This document shows positions 8,114-15,352 of a stretch of DNA of 36,322 nt, piece by piece. The translations under genes were made by a program, and so were the position numbers. Origin of the DNA: Streptomyces alboflavus (GTDB lineage Bacteria > Actinomycetota > Actinomycetes > Streptomycetales > Streptomycetaceae); contig NZ_JNXT01000073.1 in assembly GCF_000716675.1 (NCBI RefSeq), forward strand, positions 1 to 36,322. The letters run 5' to 3'. A model generated the notes under the pieces. That model was not told the DNA's origin, made no database searches, and saw nothing but the letters and a program-made list of their open reading frames with translations. The first letter of the stretch is position 1. Each line of letters opens with the position of its first letter.

Positions 8114-10384
8114 ATGTCCCGCGACAGTTCCTCTCCGGCGCCCGGCGAACCGGGAGCGCGGCCGGGGCGGACTGTGCGGCCGCCGAGCCCGCCGCGGCGC
8201 GGTCCGCGGTTCGGGGCGCTGGTCGACAGCGGTCTGATGCTGCAGGGCGGGGTGCAGGGCAGCAGCCCGCTGCTGCGGCTCTTCACGCGCTGGGTGCGCC
8301 GTCCGCTGCTGCCGATGATGCGGCTGTGGCGGCGCAACATCCAGCTGAAAGTCGTCGTCACGACGCTCCTGATGTCGCTCGGCGTGGTGCTGCTGCTCGG
8401 CTTCGTCGTCATGAGCTCGGTCAGCAACGGCCTGCTCAAGGCCAAGGTGAACGCGGCCCAGAGCCAGGCCGACGGCGGCTTCCGGGCCGCCCAGGAGCAG
8501 GCCAACACCGCCCACCAGCCCACTGGCCAGGGCGGCGACGCCGCGGACGGTCCCACCGCGCAGAACGCCGCCGTGTGGCTGTCCGAGCTGGCCGAGCAGC
8601 TCGCCAGCGGCGGTCAGAACGCCTTCTACGTAGTCACGCTCAGCTCCAGCGCGAGCGACAGCGGCAGCGTGCGCGGGCCCAGGGCCTCCGGCGGCGTGGA
8701 CCCGATCCAGAGCGTGCCCGTGGACCTGCGCGACCGGGTCGACGGCGGCTCCCTCGCGTACCAGAGCAATACGCGCATCGACTTCATCGACCACCGCGAG
8801 TCCCAGCCAGGCCTGGTCATCGGCAAGCAGCTGAGCGACCTGAACGGCGACTCGTACCAGCTCTACTACCTCTTCCCGCTGACGCAGGAAGAGGAGTCGA
8901 TGAACCTGGTGCGCGGCACGCTCGCCACGGCCGGTCTCTTCGTGGTGGTGCTCCTCGGGGCCATCGCCTGGCTGGTGGTGCGCCAGGTCGTCACGCCCGT
9001 GCGGATGGCGGCCGGGATCGCCGAGCGGCTGTCCGCGGGGCGCCTTCAGGAACGCATGAAGGTCACCGGGGAGGACGACATCGCGCGCCTCGGTGAGGCC
9101 TTCAACAAGATGGCGTCGAACCTCCAGCTGAAGATCCAGCAACTGGAGGAGCTGTCGCGGATGCAGCGGCGGTTCGTCTCCGACGTGTCGCACGAGCTGC
9201 GTACGCCGCTGACGACCGTGCGGATGGCCGCCGACGTCATCCATGAGGCGCGCGTCGACTTCGACCCGGTGACGGCCCGCTCCGCGGAGCTCCTCGCCGA
9301 CCAGCTCGACCGCTTCGAGTCGCTGCTCGCCGACCTCCTCGAGATCAGCCGGTTCGACGCGGGCGCGGCGGCCCTGGAGGCCGAGCCGATAGACCTGCGC
9401 GAGGTCGTACGCCGTGTCGTCGGCGGCGCGGAGCCGCTGGCGGAGCGCAAGGGCACCCACATACGGGTCGTCGGCGACCAGCAGCCCGTCGTCGCTGAGG
9501 CGGACGCGCGGCGGGTGGAGCGGGTCCTGCGGAACCTCGTCGTCAACGCCGTGGAGCACGGCGACGGCAAGGACGTGGTGGTCCGTCTCGCGGCCGCAGG
9601 AGGCGCGGTCGCCGTGGCGGTGCGGGACTACGGAGTCGGGCTCAAGCCCGGCGAGGCCACGCGCGTCTTCAGCCGCTTCTGGCGGGCCGACCCGGCACGC
9701 GCGCGTACCACCGGTGGTACGGGCCTCGGGCTCTCCATCGCCCTGGAGGACGCTCGGCTGCACGGTGGGTGGCTGCAGGCGTGGGGCGAGCCGGGCGGCG
9801 GATCGCAGTTCCGGCTCACGCTGCCGCGCACGGCCGACGAGCCGCTGCGGGGCTCGCCGATACCCCTGGAGCCCGACGACTCCCGGCGCCACCGCGGCCT
9901 GGGCGGCGCCGGACTGCCCCTCGCGGGCGGTACGAAGCGGGCCACGGTGCCCCACCAGGCGCCCCCGGACCGGGTGCCGCCGCCCGTGCCCGCGAAGGCG
10001 CCGATCGCACCGCGCCTCGCCCGCGCGGCCGCCCTGGACGTGGATCCGACGGCACTGCCGGGCAGCGGGGCGCGGGTCGTACCGCGGCAGGCCTGGGAGG
10101 AGTCGGGGGCGGAGCGGGCTCCAGGAGAGGGCAGCGAGTCCGGCGCGGACGTCGAAAACGGCTCCTACGGAGAGGCTGATTCGCCTACGGGTGCTGTGGC
10201 GGCTGCGGAGGCCGTCGAGTCGATGAGGGCCGACGCGGACGCGGACAGTGCCGCCCCCCTCAGCACGGACGCAGCCGCAGACAGTGACACCCCCAACAGC
10301 ACGGACGCTTCGGCGGACAGTGACGTCCGCACCGGAGCGGACGCCGGCGCGGGCAGGGAAGAGGAGGCCTCGCGTGGGCGCTGA
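8114..10384 (+). CDS. mtrB: MtrB sensor histidine kinase
   Basis: A 756-residue membrane kinase that phosphorylates MtrA. The order is a cytoplasmic basic N-terminus, transmembrane helix 1 (about 80-103), an extracellular sensor region (104-264), and transmembrane helix 2 (about 268-292). A HAMP linker (about 290-345), the phospho-acceptor His360 in SDVSHELRTPL, and a HATPase domain follow. The ATPase has the N box (RNLVVNAVEHG, about 473-483), G1 (DYGVGL, 505-510) and G2 (GGTGLGL, 534-540). The last 185 residues are a disordered Ala/Asp/Ser/Pro-rich tail with repeats such as DADADS and DASADSD, unlike the rest of the protein. The chosen ATG at 8114 follows the mtrA stop by one base; an upstream in-frame start inside mtrA is unlikely. 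It overlaps lpqB by 11 bases. Confidence 0.96.
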   Translation: MSRDSSSPAPGEPGARPGRTVRPPSPPRRGPRFGALVDSGLMLQGGVQGSSPLLRLFTRWVRRPLLPMMRLWRRNIQLKVVVTTLLMSLGVVLLLGFVVMSSVSNGLLKAKVNAAQSQADGGFRAAQEQANTAHQPTGQGGDAADGPTAQNAAVWLSELAEQLASGGQNAFYVVTLSSSASDSGSVRGPRASGGVDPIQSVPVDLRDRVDGGSLAYQSNTRIDFIDHRESQPGLVIGKQLSDLNGDSYQLYYLFPLTQEEESMNLVRGTLATAGLFVVVLLGAIAWLVVRQVVTPVRMAAGIAERLSAGRLQERMKVTGEDDIARLGEAFNKMASNLQLKIQQLEELSRMQRRFVSDVSHELRTPLTTVRMAADVIHEARVDFDPVTARSAELLADQLDRFESLLADLLEISRFDAGAAALEAEPIDLREVVRRVVGGAEPLAERKGTHIRVVGDQQPVVAEADARRVERVLRNLVVNAVEHGDGKDVVVRLAAAGGAVAVAVRDYGVGLKPGEATRVFSRFWRADPARARTTGGTGLGLSIALEDARLHGGWLQAWGEPGGGSQFRLTLPRTADEPLRGSPIPLEPDDSRRHRGLGGAGLPLAGGTKRATVPHQAPPDRVPPPVPAKAPIAPRLARAAALDVDPTALPGSGARVVPRQAWEESGAERAPGEGSESGADVENGSYGEADSPTGAVAAAEAVESMRADADADSAAPLSTDAAADSDTPNSTDASADSDVRTGADAGAGREEEASRGR

Positions 10385-12239
10385 GGGTCAACTGTGGGGG
10401 CGCGCGCGCCCGCTGCGCGCCGGTGTGGTGCTCGCCGCGTGCGGCGTGCTGATCGCCGGATGCGCCTCCATGCCCGACGAGGGCAACATGAAGAAGGTCG
10501 AGGCCTCCCAGCGGCCCGACTCGCAGTCCCAGGTGCGGGTGTACGCCATGCCGCCGCCCGAGGACGCGGGTGCCGTCGACATCGTCCAGGGCTTCCTGGA
10601 GGCGCTGACCAGCGACGACCCGGACTTCGCCATCGCACGGAAGTACCTGACGAAGAAGGCGTCGCAGAACTGGCACCCGGAGCGCTCCACCACGGTGCTC
10701 GCCGACGGCCCGAACACGGTCGCGGACAACGTGGGCAACAACAACGAGGGCGAGCGTACGTACTCGCTGACCGGCCGCAGGCTCGCCACCGTCAACGAGC
10801 AGCGCGCGTACCAGCCCGACGCCAGGCCGTACAAGCAGTCCGTGCACCTCACCCAGCAGAGCAGTCCGAACGGCCCGGTGTGGCGCATCGACGTCCCGCC
10901 GTCAGGCGTCGTGCTCGGCGAGTCCGACTTCGAGCGGAACTACCAGGCCGTCAACAAGTACTACTTCGCGCTGCCCCCGGGGAACGTGAAGACCCGTGAC
11001 AGGCCCGGCGGCCAGCAGGGGCTCGTTGCCGACCCCATCTACGTACGCCAGCGCATCGACCCGCTGACCGAGACGGTGAAGGCGCTGCTCGACGGCCCCA
11101 CCAACTGGCTCGGGCCGGTGGTGCGTTCGGCGGTCCCGATAGGCGCGCGGCTCGCGTCCGGCACCAAGTCGCTGACGCCCGACGACAAGAACAAGCTGGT
11201 CGTGCCGCTGAACGCGCGTGCCGACACGCTCGGGCACGACCAGTGCACGCAGGTGGCCGCCCAGCTGCTGTTCACGCTCCAGGACCTGACGGCCTCCGGG
11301 GTGGAACAGGTGGAGCTGCAGCGCAAGAACGGCTCGCAGCTGTGCGTCCTCAGCAAGGACCGCGCCGAGACCGTCGCGCCGCACCGCACGGCGGACCTCC
11401 CGGCGTACCAGTACTTCATCGACGAGAAGAAGCGGCTCGTGCGGATGCCCGGCAACGCGGGCAGCAACGCCGCGCCCGAGCCGGTGACCGGGCCGTTCGG
11501 TGACGAGTCGCAGCCGCTGCGCTCGGCGGCGGTGTCGCGCGACGAGGAGCACGCCGCCGGCGTGTCCACCGACGGGCGGCGGCTGTACACCACGTCGGTG
11601 GTGTCCAAGTCCACGCTCGGCGGCCCGGAGCTGCGCTCCCGCGCCAAGTCGGAGAAGGACGGCCTCTCGACGCCCAGTTGGGACGGGCGGGGCAACCTGT
11701 GGGTGGCCGACCGGGACCCGAAGCGGCCGCGGCTGCTGTGGCTCTCGGAAGGCACCGGCGAGCCGGTCCAGGTCCAGGTCCCCGACCTCAACGGGCGCAT
11801 CGAGGCGGTGCGGGTCGCGGCCGACGGGGTGCGGGTCGCGCTCCTGGTGACCAAGAACGGCGAGACCAAGCTCCAGATCGGCCGCGTCCAGTGGGAGGAC
11901 GGCAAGGGCGGACAGCTCAACATCTCCGTGGTCGAACTGCTGGAGGCGGCACCGCAGATGGAGGAGGTCACCGCCATGTCCTGGGCGGGCGTCAGCCGCC
12001 TCGTGGTGGTGGGCCGCGAGTCCGGCGGCGTGCAGCAGATGCGGTACGTCCAGTGCGACGGGTCCGCGCGCACGGGGGCGACGCTGCCCGGTCTGACCGG
12101 CGCGAAGGAGATCGCCGCGTCGGAGGACGAGCGGCAGCCGCTGGTGGCGCACTCGGACGACGGGATCGTCCGGCTGCCGTCCGGAGCGCAGTGGCAGACG
12201 GTGGTCAAGGAGGGGACGGCGCCGATCTATCCCGGGTGA
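10374..12239 (+). CDS. lpqB: LpqB lipoprotein, partner of MtrAB
   Basis: A 621-residue lipoprotein that works with MtrB in actinobacteria. The signal peptide ends in the lipobox LIAGC (Cys30 is lipidated). A GerMN-type domain lies near residues 200-300 (around DPLTETVKALLDGPT), and a beta-propeller-like C-terminal domain occupies about 340-620. The protein should be anchored outside the cell membrane, where it is known to bind the extracellular part of MtrB and modulate its activity. The GTG start at 10374 lies inside the end of mtrB, with GGAGG six bases upstream, which indicates translational coupling. The longer open frame upstream is only the mtrB tail in another frame. The stop at 12237-12239 closes the operon. 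Confidence 0.95.
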   Translation: MGAEGQLWGRARPLRAGVVLAACGVLIAGCASMPDEGNMKKVEASQRPDSQSQVRVYAMPPPEDAGAVDIVQGFLEALTSDDPDFAIARKYLTKKASQNWHPERSTTVLADGPNTVADNVGNNNEGERTYSLTGRRLATVNEQRAYQPDARPYKQSVHLTQQSSPNGPVWRIDVPPSGVVLGESDFERNYQAVNKYYFALPPGNVKTRDRPGGQQGLVADPIYVRQRIDPLTETVKALLDGPTNWLGPVVRSAVPIGARLASGTKSLTPDDKNKLVVPLNARADTLGHDQCTQVAAQLLFTLQDLTASGVEQVELQRKNGSQLCVLSKDRAETVAPHRTADLPAYQYFIDEKKRLVRMPGNAGSNAAPEPVTGPFGDESQPLRSAAVSRDEEHAAGVSTDGRRLYTTSVVSKSTLGGPELRSRAKSEKDGLSTPSWDGRGNLWVADRDPKRPRLLWLSEGTGEPVQVQVPDLNGRIEAVRVAADGVRVALLVTKNGETKLQIGRVQWEDGKGGQLNISVVELLEAAPQMEEVTAMSWAGVSRLVVVGRESGGVQQMRYVQCDGSARTGATLPGLTGAKEIAASEDERQPLVAHSDDGIVRLPSGAQWQTVVKEGTAPIYPG

Positions 12240-12288
12240 GCCGGTCCGCCAACAGCGCTTCGGCGCAGCTCAATCGGGGTGCGCCGAG

Positions 12289-12311
12289 TTATCCACAGGC
12301 GGTTGTCCACA
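12289..12311 (+). promoter_or_regulatory. pair of DnaA boxes upstream of the ComF-like gene
   Basis: TTATCCACA (12289-12297) is the classical DnaA box and TTGTCCACA (12303-12311) is the form preferred at Streptomyces replication origins. They are in the same orientation, 14 bases apart from start to start, in the 111-base gap between lpqB and the ComF-like gene. A -10-like CACAGT (12339-12344) follows and lies six bases before the ATG. Two near-perfect boxes this close are unlikely by chance in such GC-rich DNA. Regulation by DnaA is an inference. Confidence 0.65.
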
Positions 12312-12350
12312 GGGGTGGCCGGGCGGCGTGCGGGTTGGCACAGTGGGGAC

Positions 12351-13355
12351 ATGCGGGGGTGGTGGCAGGACCTCACGGATCTGGTCCTTCCGGCTGACTG
12401 CGCGGGCTGCGGGAGGCCGCGTGTGGCGCTGTGCGCCGGTTGCCGGGCCGCTCTGTGCGGGGCGGCGCCGCGCAGGGTGCGTCCGGATCCGGAGCCGCGC
12501 GGCCTTCCTGTCGTGCACGCGGCCGCGGTGTACGGGGAGGCGGTGCGGGCGGTGCTGCTCGCGCACAAGGAACGGGGTGCGCTGCCGCTGGCCGGGGCGC
12601 TCGGCGAGGCGCTCGCGGGGGCGGTGCGGTCGGCGCTGCGGGCCGGGGTGGCGGACGGGGCCGTGGCCGCCGGGGAGGTGGACGGGGCCGTGGCCGGGGT
12701 GCTGGACGGGGCCGTGGACGGGGCGGATCCCGTGGCCGGCCCGGGTCAAGCTCCCGGCGGGCCCGTGCTGTTGGTGCCGGTGCCGTCCGCGCGGCGGTCC
12801 GTGCGGGCGCGGGGGCACGACCCGGTGCGGCGGATCGCGTTGGCGGCGGCGGGGGAGCTGCGGCGCGCCGGGATGCCGGTGAGCGTGCTGTCCGTGCTGC
12901 GGCAGCGGCGCGCGGTCGCGGACCAGGCGGGGCTCAACTCCCGTCAGCGGCAGGTGAACCTGTCGGGTGCGCTGGAGGTGGCGGCCGGTGCGGGGCCGCT
13001 GCTGCGGGGCGCGGGGCGGATCGTCGTCGTGGACGACCTCATGACGACGGGTGCCTCGCTTGCCGAGGCGGCGCGGGCGTTGGGATGCGTATGTGGCGTA
13101 CACGGGGTAGGCGACAGGGCAGGGGGAGCAGGGGACACGAGGGCGAGGGGGATCGGTGGGACCGGCAGGACCGGACGGAGGGCACAGGTGACGGCGGAGC
13201 GCCAGGGCGGGAACCGGCCAAGCTGGGACGGCCGGGACCGTGTCGGGGAAGTGGCCGGCAAAGGGGGTCCTGCCAGCGGAATGCCTTGTTTAAACATCAT
13301 CCGGGCCGCAGTTGTCGCCACTTCCGCGACTTCTTTCGAAATAAACCGGAACTGA
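12351..13355 (+). CDS. ComF-family phosphoribosyltransferase-like protein
   Basis: A 334-residue ComF/GntX-like protein. An N-terminal zinc-finger-like CxxC pair (Cys17, Cys20, Cys28, Cys31) precedes a type I phosphoribosyltransferase fold. That fold has the ComF motif DQAGLNSRQR (about 191-200) and the PRPP-binding loop VVVDDLMTTG (225-234). ComF supports DNA uptake in competent bacteria; its role in Streptomyces is not established. A Gly/Ala/Asp repeat (DGAVA type) interrupts the domain at about 100-130. After residue 245 the protein becomes low-complexity, with relaxed codons, then ends in SFEINRN. Codon 314 (13290-13292) is TTA, which requires the bldA tRNA in Streptomyces. The ATG at 12351 has no ribosome-binding site and may be leaderless. 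Confidence 0.85.
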   Translation: MRGWWQDLTDLVLPADCAGCGRPRVALCAGCRAALCGAAPRRVRPDPEPRGLPVVHAAAVYGEAVRAVLLAHKERGALPLAGALGEALAGAVRSALRAGVADGAVAAGEVDGAVAGVLDGAVDGADPVAGPGQAPGGPVLLVPVPSARRSVRARGHDPVRRIALAAAGELRRAGMPVSVLSVLRQRRAVADQAGLNSRQRQVNLSGALEVAAGAGPLLRGAGRIVVVDDLMTTGASLAEAARALGCVCGVHGVGDRAGGAGDTRARGIGGTGRTGRRAQVTAERQGGNRPSWDGRDRVGEVAGKGGPASGMPCLNIIRAAVVATSATSFEINRN

Positions 13356-13373
13356 CCGAGAACTTTCATCGTT
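13348..13373 (+). promoter_or_regulatory. ECF sigma-type promoter ahead of hpf
   Basis: GGAAC (13348-13352), then 18 bases, then GTT (13371-13373) fits the stress sigma pattern of Streptomyces: SigR is GGAAT-N18-GTT, and SigE uses GGAAC with a CGT-type -10. It spans the stop codon of the ComF-like gene and points at hpf. A transcription start near 13380 would give a leader of about 290 bases. Seen in sequence; activity is inferred. Confidence 0.45.
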
Positions 13374-13670
13374 GCAGGTAGTGAGAGGGCCTATCCACCC
13401 GAATGGAGGTACGTGTCAGTAGAGGGTGACGACATCCGTCCGGGCGAGATATGTTCGGTTGTGAGGAACGGCGGACTGCGCCCCTCGCATATCGGAATGC
13501 CGGTCTCCAGGGTTCCCCGCAATCACCCGGGGCCGGTGGGTGGAGATCTTGTCCACGGGGGAGGAGGAGGTGGAAGTCACCGAGTCCGAGGCTCCGGGAG
13601 TTTCCGGGGCCTGGTGCAAAAGGGAGAAGCTCCGCCGAAGCAGCGGAGCGATCCGGGAACGGAGTTCTGC
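13374..13670 (+). other. long 5' leader of hpf
   Basis: The gap between the ComF-like stop and the hpf start is 315 bases and has no coding-type third-position bias. It is open in the hpf frame from a GTG at 13413, which has GGAGG only three bases before it, so an N-terminally extended product of 316 residues is formally possible. The translated extension looks random (RVRGSGSFRG type) and I do not believe it. A second possible promoter is GTGACG-N18-TATGTT (-35 near 13427, -10 near 13451). A near-DnaA box, TTGTCCACG, lies at 13549-13557. Confidence 0.5.
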
Positions 13671-14363
13671 GTGGACATCGTCGTCAAGGGCCGCAAGACC
13701 GAGGTGCCCGAGCGGTTCCGCAAGCACGTGGCCGAGAAGCTGAAGCTGGACAAGATCCAGAAGCTCGACGGCAAGGTGATCAGCCTCGACGTCGAGGTGT
13801 CCAAGGAAACCAACCCGCGTCAGGCCGACCGTTCCGACCGCGTGGAGATCACCGTCCGCGGGCGCGGACCCGTGATCCGCGCGGAGGCCTCGGCAGCAGA
13901 TCCGTACGCGGCGCTCGACCTGGCCACCGCCAAGCTCGACGCACGACTGCGCAAGCAGCACGAAAAGCGCCACAACAGGCGCGGCAACGGCAGGCTCACC
14001 GCCGCCGAAGTGGCCGCCCGGGTCCCGGACGCGGCGCATCTCAACGGAGACGGCAGCCTGGTCCGCGACGAAGAGCCCGAGGGCGTGCCCACCAAGAGGA
14101 TCGGCTCCCTGGAGATCCAGGGCGAAGGCCCCCTCGTGGTCCGCGAGAAGACGCACGTCGCCGCACCCATGTCCCTCGACCAGGCGCTCTACGAGATGGA
14201 ACTGGTCGGACACGACTTCTATCTGTACGTCGACTCCGAGACCAAGGAACCCAGCGTCGTCTACCGACGGCACGCCTACGACTACGGCGTCATCCGCCTC
14301 AACACCGACCCCATGGTCACGCACCCGCAGCCGGCCGGCGGGAGCGGTGTCCTCGGCGGCTGA
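13671..14363 (+). CDS. hpf: ribosome hibernation promoting factor, long form
   Basis: A 230-residue long-form HPF (also called YfiA/RaiA family). In stationary phase or stress it binds the small ribosomal subunit and makes inactive 100S dimers. The N-terminal domain (about 1-105, beginning MDIVVKGRKTEVPERF) is the ribosome-binding beta-alpha-beta fold. A charged linker follows, then the C-terminal dimerisation domain (about 155-220, with SLDQALYEMELVGHDFYLY and YGVIRL). I chose GTG 13671 because it gives the family N-terminus and has GGAG six bases upstream; an open frame extends to 13413 but does not look coding. An ECF-type promoter lies about 300 bases upstream and a strong terminator follows the gene. 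Confidence 0.94.
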   Translation: MDIVVKGRKTEVPERFRKHVAEKLKLDKIQKLDGKVISLDVEVSKETNPRQADRSDRVEITVRGRGPVIRAEASAADPYAALDLATAKLDARLRKQHEKRHNRRGNGRLTAAEVAARVPDAAHLNGDGSLVRDEEPEGVPTKRIGSLEIQGEGPLVVREKTHVAAPMSLDQALYEMELVGHDFYLYVDSETKEPSVVYRRHAYDYGVIRLNTDPMVTHPQPAGGSGVLGG

Positions 14364-14388
14364 CGGCCCCTTCGAGGAGCGCGTGATC

Positions 14389-14425
14389 GGTGCCCCTGGA
14401 GCGCGTGTGCGCCCCCAGGGGCACC
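14389..14425 (+). terminator. hpf transcription terminator hairpin
   Basis: A perfect 11-bp inverted repeat, GGTGCCCCTGG (14389-14399) and CCAGGGGCACC (14415-14425), encloses an inner GCGC-GTGT-GCGC hairpin. It starts 25 bases after the hpf stop. There is no T run, which is common for terminators in very GC-rich genomes. It separates hpf from the response-regulator gene downstream. Confidence 0.75.
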
Positions 14426-14560
14426 CCCGTGCGACCACTGCGCGCACGACCGGGGTGCCGAGCATGGAATCATGGGCCCGACGGCCCAACCCGCTTGACT
14501 CTGCCCAGGGTTGGTGCAGCCAAGGCAAGAGACGGGCCCTGGCCTTCAGGGGGAGGAACG

Positions 14561-15304
14561 ATGGCGGACAGCTTCGGACCGATGCGGAGCGAGGATGCCG
14601 GTGACGGCATCGGCATCGGCACGGACGCGGGCGCCCCGCGCAAGGAGCCGATCAGGGTCCTGGTCGTGGACGACCACGCGCTCTTCCGTCGAGGCCTGGA
14701 GATCGTCCTCGCCGCCGAGGAGGACATCCAGGTGGTCGGGGAGGCCGGCGACGGCGCCGAGGCGGTGGACAAGGCCGCTGACCTGCTGCCCGACATCGTG
14801 CTCATGGACGTACGGATGCCGAAACGCGGCGGCATCGAGGCGTGCACCTCCATCAAGGAGGTGGCGCCCAGCGCCAAGATCATCATGCTGACGATCAGCG
14901 ACGAGGAAGCGGACCTCTACGACGCCATCAAGGCGGGCGCGACGGGCTATCTCCTCAAGGAGATCTCCACCGACGAGGTCGCCACGGCGATCCGCGCGGT
15001 GGCCGACGGGCAGTCGCAGATCAGCCCGTCCATGGCCTCGAAGCTGCTCACGGAGTTCAAGTCCATGATCCAGCGGACGGACGAGCGGCGGCTCGTGCCC
15101 GCGCCCCGGCTCACCGACCGGGAGCTGGAAGTCCTCAAGCTCGTCGCCACGGGGATGAACAACCGCGACATCGCCAAGGAGCTGTTCATCTCCGAGAACA
15201 CCGTGAAGAACCACGTGCGCAACATCCTGGAGAAGCTGCAGCTGCACTCCAGGATGGAGGCCGTGGTCTACGCGATGCGGGAGAAGATCCTCGAGATCCG
15301 CTGA
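14561..15304 (+). CDS. orphan NarL/LuxR-type response regulator
   Basis: A 247-residue response regulator. A short acidic N-terminal extension (about 1-28) precedes the receiver domain, which has VVDDHALFRRG (35-45) and phospho-acceptor Asp83 in IVLMDVRMP. A LuxR-type helix-turn-helix lies at about 184-247 (LTDRELEVLKLVATGMNNRDIA and SENTVKNHVRNILEKL). No histidine kinase gene is adjacent, so its partner is unknown. The ATG at 14561 has GGGAGG five bases upstream; the open frame continues to 14390, but that part runs through the hpf terminator and is not coding. The gene is convergent with the AlkX-like gene, 39 bases away. Confidence 0.92.
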   Translation: MADSFGPMRSEDAGDGIGIGTDAGAPRKEPIRVLVVDDHALFRRGLEIVLAAEEDIQVVGEAGDGAEAVDKAADLLPDIVLMDVRMPKRGGIEACTSIKEVAPSAKIIMLTISDEEADLYDAIKAGATGYLLKEISTDEVATAIRAVADGQSQISPSMASKLLTEFKSMIQRTDERRLVPAPRLTDRELEVLKLVATGMNNRDIAKELFISENTVKNHVRNILEKLQLHSRMEAVVYAMREKILEIR

Positions 15305-15308
15305 GTCG

Positions 15309-15352
15309 TCGGCCGAGATCGGCTGACTGGTCTTCGGCCGAGGTCAGCTGAC
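15309..15352. repeat. 19-bp direct repeat between convergent genes
   Basis: TCGGCCGAGATCGGCTGAC (15309-15327) and TCGGCCGAGGTCAGCTGAC (15334-15352) differ at two positions. Each contains the palindrome TCGGCCGA, so the two copies can also pair as a hairpin and act as a bidirectional terminator. The second copy covers the stop codon of the minus-strand gene. Confidence 0.7.

Noticed and set aside
13288..13295. GTTTAAAC as an attachment site or recombination site
   Set aside because: An 8-bp palindrome alone, inside a coding tail, with no integrase or flanking repeat.
13413..13670. N-terminal extension of hpf from GTG 13413
   Set aside because: GGAGG is only three bases from the GTG, the translation looks random, and GTG 13671 gives the family N-terminus with a better ribosome-binding site.
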